Origin: an uncultured Flavobacteriales bacterium
GTDB taxonomy: Bacteria; Bacteroidota; Bacteroidia; Flavobacteriales; BACL11
Direction of reading: 5' to 3'
DNA length: 12,085 nucleotides
NCBI GenBank assembly: GCA_913052655.1
Contig: CAJXFN010000032.1
Span: forward strand, 1-12,085
This document shows, piece after piece, positions 1 through 6,087 of this stretch. The translations under genes and the position numbers were made by a program. A model generated the notes under the pieces. That model saw only the letters and a program-made list of their open reading frames with translations, searched no databases and was not told the origin of the DNA. Each line of letters opens with the position of its first letter. The stretch's first letter is position 1.

Positions 1-20
1 AAAAACGATTAATTAATATT

Positions 21-1409
21 TTATTGCATTAATATGTATGTAGCAGCACCCGCTAAATATCCCATTAAAGCTAGTAATGATATATTTTTCAAGTACCAAA
101 TAAAATCAACTTTTAAAATTCCCATAACTGCCACTCCAGCAGCTGATCCTATGATTAAAACAGATCCTCCAGTTCCTGCACAATAGGCCAAAAACTCCCA
201 AAATAATCCGTCTACTGCATAGAGTCCTGTATCTGAAATTGGATACATTCCCATAGCTCCAGCAACAAGAGGAACATTGTCTACAATAGATGATAATAAT
301 CCTATAATAATATTGATGATATATATTCCATTTTTAGTTTGCCCGTTAAAACTAGTGTCTAGCCATTTTGCTACAATATCTAACTGTCCTGCTGATTGTA
401 ATGCAGCTACAGCCAGTAAAATACCTAAAAAGAAAAATATTGTTGCAGTATCAATTTTCTTTAATGTAGTAATTACAGATAGTTTTGATTTTTCCTTTTT
501 GGTTTTGTTTCTGTGTATGATTTCAGTTATAGTCCACAAAACTCCTAAAGATAGAATTATGCCTAGATATGGAGGTAAATTAGTGATTGTTTTAAATATT
601 GGAACAAATAATAATCCTAATACTCCCAAGTAGAAGATTAGATTTTTTTCAAATGAACTTGTACTAACCTTTTCTTCTTCATTAAATTCTGATAAATCTG
701 GTCGTTTAACACTTCCTTTTAGTCTGAAAGATAAATATATTAATGGAACTAAAGTACATACAATAGAAGGGACAATTAGAGAAACAATGATGTTTTCTGC
801 ACTTACTTGTCCCCCAATCCATAACATGATTGTTGTAACATCTCCAATTGGAGACCATGCTCCACCAGCATTTGCACTCAGAATAATAATACCTGCAAAC
901 ATCCAAAGGTCTTCTTTATCTTTAATAAGTTTTGTAAGTAAAGCCGCCATTACAATAGAGCTCGTTAAATTATCTAGTGCCGCAGAGAAAAAGAAAGTAA
1001 TTACACTCAATATCCACATTAATGCAACTTTCTTATTTGTAGTAATTTTATCTGTAATAATCGAAAACCCCCCATGAGTATCTACAACTTCTACTATAGT
1101 CATTGCTCCCAATAGAAAGAATAATATCTCAGCAATATCTACGAGATGATGGGATAATTCATATTTTAGAAACTTCAATTCAGATATTTCCTTTCCAGGG
1201 TTTTTTAATCCATACCATTCTTTAAAACTATTAAATTTATTAGTTACTATTTCAAAATCAATAATCTCAACAAAACCTATTGCTAGTAAAGCCCATCCTA
1301 ATCCCCCTATTAAAAGTGCAGAAGCTGCTTTATCGACTTTTATAGGGTGTTCTAATGCAATTGCGATGTATCCTAAAACGAATACAATTATCATAATTGA
1401 GGTAATCAT
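21..1409 (-). CDS. nhaD: NhaD-family Na+/H+ antiporter
   Basis: Inner-membrane sodium/proton antiporter of the NhaD branch of the ion transporter superfamily, expected to export Na+ (or Li+) in exchange for H+. The 462-residue protein is very hydrophobic, with roughly a dozen membrane segments, the first at about residues 3-20. The family's paired Asp-Asn motifs are present: ALDNLTSS (D146, N147) and SSIVDNVPL (D377, N378). Other visible motifs are SANAGGAWSPIGDVTT (178-193), a re-entrant-loop type stretch with D190, and the glycine/serine-rich AGTGGS near 411-416. A polar loop at about 236-255 probably faces the cytoplasm. Length and start fit the family: the ATG at 1409 is followed directly by the first membrane helix. 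It is the last gene of the dehydrogenase-channel-nhaD run, 12 nt after the channel gene, and may also have its own promoter inside that gene. Function is assigned by family motifs; ion specificity is inferred. Confidence 0.93.
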   Translation of the reverse strand: MITSIMIIVFVLGYIAIALEHPIKVDKAASALLIGGLGWALLAIGFVEIIDFEIVTNKFNSFKEWYGLKNPGKEISELKFLKYELSHHLVDIAEILFFLLGAMTIVEVVDTHGGFSIITDKITTNKKVALMWILSVITFFFSAALDNLTSSIVMAALLTKLIKDKEDLWMFAGIIILSANAGGAWSPIGDVTTIMLWIGGQVSAENIIVSLIVPSIVCTLVPLIYLSFRLKGSVKRPDLSEFNEEEKVSTSSFEKNLIFYLGVLGLLFVPIFKTITNLPPYLGIILSLGVLWTITEIIHRNKTKKEKSKLSVITTLKKIDTATIFFFLGILLAVAALQSAGQLDIVAKWLDTSFNGQTKNGIYIINIIIGLLSSIVDNVPLVAGAMGMYPISDTGLYAVDGLFWEFLAYCAGTGGSVLIIGSAAGVAVMGILKVDFIWYLKNISLLALMGYLAGAATYILMQ

Positions 1410-1421
1410 ATTTTAATTTAT

Positions 1422-2522
1422 TTATTTTTGCAAATATACTGTTGTAGAAGGGAAAGCAAAGTCAGATTTATGTTTTTTAACTATCTCCATAATTTTGAAG
1501 TTTATATCTTCTTTTGTTTCTAATAAATCTTCCCATAAGGGACTGTCAACATAATATAATATTAACAAATCCAGAGAGCTCGCTCCAAACTCTTGAAATT
1601 TTACTGTGCCTTCTTGATTGGTTTTAGGGTGTTCGTCAATTATATTTTGAATATCTGAGACAATATTTCTAATTTGTTCAGGATTAGTTTCATATGTCAA
1701 ACCAATGTAAAATTTAACTCTCCTAACTGATCTAAGTCCTAGATTATCAAGTTCCGCATCTATCATTTTTTTATTAGGTACAGTTACAATACTTCTGTCA
1801 AAAGTTTTAATTCGGGTGCTTCTAAATCCAACTTTTTCAATAGTTCCTGTAACTGTGCCAACTGTTACAATATCACCAACTGTAAAAGGTTTGTCTAAAA
1901 ATATGGTAAAGGAACCTAATAGATTTTCTAAACTTTCTTTAGAAGCCATTGCAAGTGCTATACCTCCAATTCCTAGTCCTGTAATTAATCCAGTTGCATT
2001 AACACTAAAGACTTCTCCTAAAATTATAAAGATTAAAAATATATAAGAAAAGAATTTAATTATTTCTATTGCAAAAGGAACAAGTTGGTCGTCCATCTTG
2101 TTTTCGGATTCCTCAGCTCTTTTTTGCAATAAAATTCCAAAAAATGTGATCAATCTTTTTACGATTAGAAATATAGAATAAATATAGATTAATGAGAATC
2201 CTTTTGTAAGAAACATTCTTGTTCCTAATTCATCAACACTGACCAAATTCCAAGAATTTGGAAATGTTAACTGATTTACTCCAAAATAAAGAATAGATAA
2301 CATAATTAAGAAACCGATAGGTTTTGTTAAAAGTTCATCAAACTTTTGTTGTCCAACTCTCTTTTCTCTTCTTCCTATAACTTTGTATAATAGTCTACTT
2401 AAATGTTTAGAGATTAATCCTTTAAAAATTAATCCTAAGATAATTGCAGAAATAAAAACTAGATAACTTGTTCCTGAGTTTTCTAAATATTCATTTTGTA
2501 AAAAGAATTTTATATTTTCCAT
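1422..2522 (-). CDS. MscS-family mechanosensitive ion channel
   Basis: Small-conductance mechanosensitive channel family protein of the inner membrane, which opens under membrane tension to release ions and small solutes during hypo-osmotic shock. The 366-residue protein has about five membrane segments (near 18-38, 68-84, 104-131, 150-172 and 178-205), more than the three of E. coli MscS. The last is the pore-lining helix, with the Gly/Ala pattern TGLGIGGIALAMASKESLENLLG. After it comes the MscS beta domain (about 206-265, with FLDKPFTVGDIV and the RSTRIKTFDRSIVTVPN signature at about 234-250), then a C-terminal alpha/beta cage domain (about 268-350). The ATG at 2522 lies 1 nt beyond the dehydrogenase stop codon, so the two genes are almost certainly co-transcribed and perhaps translationally coupled. 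The family is clear; conductance and ion preference cannot be read from the sequence. Confidence 0.93.
   Translation of the reverse strand: MENIKFFLQNEYLENSGTSYLVFISAIILGLIFKGLISKHLSRLLYKVIGRREKRVGQQKFDELLTKPIGFLIMLSILYFGVNQLTFPNSWNLVSVDELGTRMFLTKGFSLIYIYSIFLIVKRLITFFGILLQKRAEESENKMDDQLVPFAIEIIKFFSYIFLIFIILGEVFSVNATGLITGLGIGGIALAMASKESLENLLGSFTIFLDKPFTVGDIVTVGTVTGTIEKVGFRSTRIKTFDRSIVTVPNKKMIDAELDNLGLRSVRRVKFYIGLTYETNPEQIRNIVSDIQNIIDEHPKTNQEGTVKFQEFGASSLDLLILYYVDSPLWEDLLETKEDINFKIMEIVKKHKSDFAFPSTTVYLQK
1431..1460 (-). promoter_or_regulatory. Candidate internal promoter for nhaD
   Basis: On the minus strand a TTTG (1457-1460) is followed after 18 nt by TATATTTG (1431-1438), matching the Bacteroidota -33/-7 pattern (TTTG, about 17-23 nt, TAnnTTTG). 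The -7 element ends 21 nt before the nhaD ATG, similar to the spacing at the dehydrogenase promoter. It lies inside the last codons of the channel gene, so nhaD could be transcribed independently of the operon. It is the only promoter candidate here with both boxes. In AT-rich DNA such matches can occur by chance. Confidence 0.45.
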
Positions 2523-2523
2523 T

Positions 2524-3750
2524 TTATATTAGTTTTTTTAGAGCTATTTCCATAGAAGTTCTAGATATGTTTTGTTTAGAGTTATTTTCATTATATGAAT
2601 CTTGAAGTGCTTCACCGATTCTTTTAGAGGTATCTCTAAATATTGCTGTGTCAGTTATTTCAATATTATCTCCCATTAAATAGGCGAATACTCTAGCCAT
2701 TCCACAGTTTGCAATAAAATCAGGTAAAACACTTACTCTTTCATCCGCACTTCTAGAGATAGGTCCAAAAAATATTTCTTTATCGGCAAAAGGAACATTA
2801 GCTCCAGAAGATATAACTTCCAACCCTTTTTCAATCATCTGATCTAATTGATTTTGAGAGATTAATCTTGAAGCGGCAGCCGGAATAAATATTTCTGCTC
2901 CAACTGACCAAATTTTTTCATTTACCTCATCAAAACTCATTATGTCATTAGCTTCTAAGAAATTAGAACTTCTATTTATTAATAATGATTTTATTTCTTG
3001 AAAAGAAAACCCTTCGGATTTTATTACTCCTCCAACTTTATCAATAATTCCTACTATAACAGCACCCGCTTGAGCTAAATAATAAGCTCCAGCTCCAGCT
3101 ACATTTCCCCATCCTTGTATTAACACTCTTTTTCCTTTTACATTACCACCATATATGTTGTAATAGTGAAGAACTGCTTCAGAAACACCATATCCTGTGA
3201 TTAAATCACCTACTGTATATTTACCTCTAGGATCAGGAGTTAATTGAGGGTCTGTAACAATTAAAGGTACACCTTCAGCAAGTTGGTTGATGATTTTCAT
3301 TTTCCCTTCTTCATCTTTTCTATGATGTCCGCTTACAATTCCTTCTAATGGAAATAAAATTCCATTTTGTTTACATATAGGCATAACCTCATGAACCTCA
3401 TCTACATTCATATCTCCTCCTGTACCGTAATATGTTTTTAATAGTGGTTTAGCTGCTGAATACCATCGTTCTAATACATCTTTTTTTCTTGGATCTCTAG
3501 GGTCAAAATTAATTCCAGATTTTCCTCCTCCAATTGGAGGTCCAGCAACAGTAAATTTAACCTCCATTGTTTTAGCAAGAGCTAATACTTCTTCTTTAGT
3601 CACTCCAACTCTCATTCTAGTTCCTCCAGCTGCTGCTCCACCTCTGAGAGAATTAATAACAATCCAGCCTTCAGCATCTGTGTATTCATCTTTCCATTCA
3701 AAAACAATTTCCGGTCTTTTGTCTTCAAATTTCTTTAATAATTCTTCCAT
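2524..3750 (-). CDS. Glu/Leu/Phe/Val-type amino-acid dehydrogenase
   Basis: Cytosolic NAD(P)-dependent oxidative deaminase of the Glu/Leu/Phe/Val dehydrogenase superfamily, interconverting an amino acid and its 2-oxo acid plus ammonia. The N-terminal substrate domain has K65 and the GPPIGGGKSGI motif (70-80, K77), equivalent to the two substrate-binding lysines, and GTGGDMNVDE (109-118), whose D113 fits the catalytic aspartate. The C-terminal nucleotide domain begins with VLIQGWGNVAGAGA (209-222), carrying the Rossmann GxGxxA. Later motifs include IFIPAAASRLIS and SSGANVPFADKE. At 408 residues it is within the family range. A stretch at about 135-175, between the catalytic Asp and the Rossmann fold, looks like a lineage-specific insertion. 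The substrate (glutamate or a branched-chain amino acid) cannot be decided from the motifs. It is the first gene of the run leading to the channel and nhaD, with a good -7 element 23 nt upstream of its ATG. Confidence 0.9.
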   Translation of the reverse strand: MEELLKKFEDKRPEIVFEWKDEYTDAEGWIVINSLRGGAAAGGTRMRVGVTKEEVLALAKTMEVKFTVAGPPIGGGKSGINFDPRDPRKKDVLERWYSAAKPLLKTYYGTGGDMNVDEVHEVMPICKQNGILFPLEGIVSGHHRKDEEGKMKIINQLAEGVPLIVTDPQLTPDPRGKYTVGDLITGYGVSEAVLHYYNIYGGNVKGKRVLIQGWGNVAGAGAYYLAQAGAVIVGIIDKVGGVIKSEGFSFQEIKSLLINRSSNFLEANDIMSFDEVNEKIWSVGAEIFIPAAASRLISQNQLDQMIEKGLEVISSGANVPFADKEIFFGPISRSADERVSVLPDFIANCGMARVFAYLMGDNIEITDTAIFRDTSKRIGEALQDSYNENNSKQNISRTSMEIALKKLI

Positions 3751-3773
3751 TAAGTGTTGTTATTTTTTTTGTG

Positions 3774-3781
3774 CAAATGTA
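3774..3781 (-). promoter_or_regulatory. Candidate -7 element of dehydrogenase operon promoter
   Basis: TACATTTG followed by C on the minus strand, an exact match to the Bacteroidota -7 consensus TAnnTTTG, ending 23 nt before the dehydrogenase ATG. It sits in the 71-bp gap after anmK. No convincing TTG is seen at the -33 distance, where the sequence is an A-rich run. It would drive the dehydrogenase, channel and nhaD genes. Confidence 0.5.
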
Positions 3782-3809
3782 CTAATTTTAAGGTTTTTTT
3801 TAATCTTAA

Positions 3810-3834
3810 TTATAGAAGTTCTTATTTTCTATAA
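3810..3834. repeat. AT-rich inverted repeat over the anmK stop codon
   Basis: TTATAGAA (3810-3817) and TTCTATAA (3827-3834) form a perfect 8-bp stem with a 9-nt loop; the anmK TAA stop (3822-3824) lies in the loop. Only one G-C pair is present and no T-tract follows on either strand, so it is a weak candidate for a terminator. It might act as a 3' end structure for anmK mRNA or be chance in AT-rich DNA. Confidence 0.3.
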
Positions 3835-4868
3835 ATATCACCCCCACAATTATCAGTTTTAGCTCCTGTAACGCTATTTAAACAATTGTTTTTATTTTCT
3901 AGTCTTAGAACCCCTAAAAAAGCGAAAATTATTGCTTCCTTAAAATCAATTATTTCTCTGTTAGGAAGAATTATTTTAGATTTAGAATATTCTCTAATTT
4001 TTTCTATTAAGTACTTATTATTTGCGCCTCCTCCACTAACTAAAACAGATTCATCTTTCAAAAAAGATCCTATCTGATAAGCAATATGTTCGCAAAATGT
4101 GCTTAATTTATCCTTTGTAGAATAATCATTTTTATTTATGATAGGGTTTATATTTTTCTTAACCCATTCTCTTCCTAGTGATTTTGGTGGATTTTTCTTG
4201 TAAAATTCTAATTGATTAAGTTCATTTAAAAGTGAAGGGATAACTTTTCCTTTTCGAGCTAATTTTCCATCTTTATCAAAAAGTTTGTTTATTTCTTGGC
4301 AAATTTCATTCATAACAATGTTTACTGGACAAATATCAAAAGCTATTATCTTTTCTTGCTTTTTAGAAATATTTGCAAAACCTCCTAAGTTTAAACAATA
4401 CTTATATTCAGAAAATAAATGTAAGTCTCCTATAGGGACTAGAGGAGCTCCTTGTCCTCCTAATGATACATCTCGTTCTCTAAAGTTATTAATTGTGGTA
4501 ATATTTGTTGTTCCAGCAATAGTGCTTCCACATCCTATTTGAAGGGTGTGTTTCTTTTCAGGTTGATGAAAAATTGTATGTCCATGTGACGAAATATAAT
4601 CTACTTTTAGATTATTTTTTTGAATGAATTGGTTACATATATCCGCTAGTAATCTTCCGTACTCCTTATCGCAGTCTCTGATTTCTTTTGAAGATTTTGT
4701 GTGTAGTTTTTCTAATTTTTCTTTCCAATATTTTGAATAGTGAATAGTTTCAAATCTATTTAGATTATAGTACCAATCACCATTATATACAAAGGTGCAT
4801 TTTACTATGTCTACTCCATCTAATGAGGTCCCAGACATTAATCCTATAATATGATATTCTTTATTCAT
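3822..4868 (-). CDS. anmK: Anhydro-N-acetylmuramic acid kinase
   Basis: Cytosolic peptidoglycan-recycling enzyme that uses ATP to open and phosphorylate 1,6-anhydro-MurNAc to MurNAc-6-phosphate. Numbering from the ATG at 4868, the protein has 348 residues. The N-terminal phosphate-binding motif GLMSGTSLDGVD (9-20) is the family hallmark. It is followed by SSHGHTIFHQP (93-103), FRERDVSLGGQGAPLVP (129-145), LNLGGFANIS (159-168), AFDICPVN (177-184, D178 aligning with the catalytic Asp region), VSGGGANNKYL (277-287) and a C-terminal TGA. The usual DTGPGN is DICPVN here. A TTG at 4883 would add five residues, but it lies inside a promoter-like -7 element, and most family members begin just before the xIGLMSGTS motif, so I chose the ATG. 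anmK is divergent from the acyl-CoA dehydrogenase gene and 71 bp upstream of the amino-acid dehydrogenase. Confidence 0.93.
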   Translation of the reverse strand: MNKEYHIIGLMSGTSLDGVDIVKCTFVYNGDWYYNLNRFETIHYSKYWKEKLEKLHTKSSKEIRDCDKEYGRLLADICNQFIQKNNLKVDYISSHGHTIFHQPEKKHTLQIGCGSTIAGTTNITTINNFRERDVSLGGQGAPLVPIGDLHLFSEYKYCLNLGGFANISKKQEKIIAFDICPVNIVMNEICQEINKLFDKDGKLARKGKVIPSLLNELNQLEFYKKNPPKSLGREWVKKNINPIINKNDYSTKDKLSTFCEHIAYQIGSFLKDESVLVSGGGANNKYLIEKIREYSKSKIILPNREIIDFKEAIIFAFLGVLRLENKNNCLNSVTGAKTDNCGGDIYRK

Positions 4869-4880
4869 CTGTAAATTTTC

Positions 4881-4888
4881 CAAAAATA
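4881..4888 (-). promoter_or_regulatory. Candidate -7 element of anmK promoter
   Basis: TATTTTTG on the minus strand matches TAnnTTTG and ends 12 nt before the anmK ATG at 4868, implying a very short leader. It covers the alternative TTG start at 4883, which argues against that start. No clear -33 TTG is seen at the expected distance. Confidence 0.4.
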
Positions 4889-4901
4889 ACTTAAAAATCA
4901 G

Positions 4902-4909
4902 TACTTTTG
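4902..4909 (+). promoter_or_regulatory. Candidate -7 element of acyl-CoA dehydrogenase promoter
   Basis: TACTTTTG followed by C on the plus strand matches TAnnTTTG and lies 32 nt before the ATG at 4942. It probably drives the acyl-CoA dehydrogenase and, by read-through, the SLBB and Wzz-like genes. It faces away from the anmK -7 element, with only 13 bp between them. A -33 TTG is not evident. Confidence 0.5.
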
Positions 4910-4941
4910 CGTATTAAATTTTTAAATTTAAAATCTAAAAG

Positions 4942-6081
4942 ATGGATTTTACACTTACAGAAGAACACAAAATGATAAGGGATGCAGCAAGAGATTTCGC
5001 CCAAACAGAATTATTGCCTGGGGTAATTGAAAGGGATGAAAATCAGAGTTTTCCTCAAGAACAAATTAAGAAATTAGGAGAATTGGGATTTTTAGGAATG
5101 ATGGTAGACCCAAAATATGGAGGAGCTGGAATGGATACTATTTCTTATGTTTTGGCAATGGAAGAAATTTCTAAAGTAGATGCTTCTTGTTCTGTAGCAA
5201 TGTCAGTGAATAATTCTTTAGTTTGTTGGGGTTTAGAAACTTTTGGTACAGAGGAACAAAAAGAAAAATACTTAAAACCATTAGCAAGTGGTGAAATAAT
5301 AGGAGCATTCTGTTTGTCTGAACCAGAAGCAGGGTCAGACGCAACATCTCAAAGAACTACTGCTATTAATAAAGGAGATCATTATATAATTAACGGAACA
5401 AAGAACTGGATAACAAATGGAAATTCAGCTACTATATACTTAGTAATAGCCCAAACAGATATAGAAAAAGGACATAAAGGAATTAATGCTTTTATAGTAG
5501 AAAAAGGAATGGATGGTTTTGTAGTTGGTCCGAAAGAGAATAAATTAGGAATTAGGGGGTCTGATACACATTCAATAATGTTTACTGATGTAAAAGTTCC
5601 TAAATATAATAGAATAGGAGAAGAAGGATTTGGATTTAAATTTGCAATGAAAACACTATCTGGAGGTAGAATAGGGATTGCTTCACAGGCTCTAGGTATA
5701 GCTTCAGGAGCATATGAGTTATCATTACAATATTCTAAACAAAGAAAAGCCTTTGGAAAAGAGATTAATCAACATCAAGCTATAGCTTTTAAACTTGCTG
5801 ATATGGCAACTGAAATTGAAGCTGCACGATTATTATGTTTAAAATCTGCTTGGGAAAAAGATAATGGTTTAAATTATGATCTATCGGGAGCTATGGCTAA
5901 GGTTTTTGCCTCGGAAGTTGCAATGAAAACTACTGTAGAAGCCGTACAAATTCATGGGGGTAATGGTTTTGTAAAAGAATATCACGTAGAACGATTAATG
6001 CGTGATGCGAAAATCACACAGATATATGAGGGAACATCTGAAATTCAGAAAATTATTATATCTCGTTCTATATTAAAATAA
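4942..6081 (+). CDS. Acyl-CoA dehydrogenase
   Basis: FAD-dependent acyl-CoA dehydrogenase that introduces the alpha-beta double bond in an acyl-CoA thioester, passing electrons to electron-transfer flavoprotein. The 379-residue length is typical of the short- and branched-chain group. Domain order is standard: an N-terminal helical domain (about 1-115, starting DFTLTEEHKMIRDAARDFAQ), a middle beta domain with the FAD/substrate signature FCLSEPEAGSD (123-133) and NGTKNWITNG, then a C-terminal helical domain with YSKQRKAFGK and QIHGGNGFVKEYHVERLMRDAKI. The catalytic base is E363 in IYEGTSEIQ, the position used by short-chain and related members rather than the isovaleryl/long-chain site. Chain-length specificity cannot be settled by eye; a butyryl-CoA or short branched acyl-CoA substrate is plausible. 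It is divergent from anmK and 6 nt upstream of the SLBB gene, an arrangement that suggests read-through more than a shared function. Confidence 0.95.
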   Translation: MDFTLTEEHKMIRDAARDFAQTELLPGVIERDENQSFPQEQIKKLGELGFLGMMVDPKYGGAGMDTISYVLAMEEISKVDASCSVAMSVNNSLVCWGLETFGTEEQKEKYLKPLASGEIIGAFCLSEPEAGSDATSQRTTAINKGDHYIINGTKNWITNGNSATIYLVIAQTDIEKGHKGINAFIVEKGMDGFVVGPKENKLGIRGSDTHSIMFTDVKVPKYNRIGEEGFGFKFAMKTLSGGRIGIASQALGIASGAYELSLQYSKQRKAFGKEINQHQAIAFKLADMATEIEAARLLCLKSAWEKDNGLNYDLSGAMAKVFASEVAMKTTVEAVQIHGGNGFVKEYHVERLMRDAKITQIYEGTSEIQKIIISRSILK

Positions 6082-6087
6082 AAAATT

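Noticed and set aside
12..35. Direct repeat ATTAATAT (12-19 and 28-35) at the nhaD 3' end
   Set aside because: Short, AT-only and near the window edge; expected by chance at this base composition and not a convincing terminator.
787..1077. Plus-strand open frame of 96 codons opposite nhaD
   Set aside because: It lies wholly inside the well-supported nhaD gene, on the opposite strand, and resembles no known family; the same holds for the other short frames opposite or overlapping the nine genes.
4869..4883. TTG start adding five residues to AnmK
   Set aside because: The TTG lies inside a promoter-like -7 element and the downstream ATG fits the usual family start.
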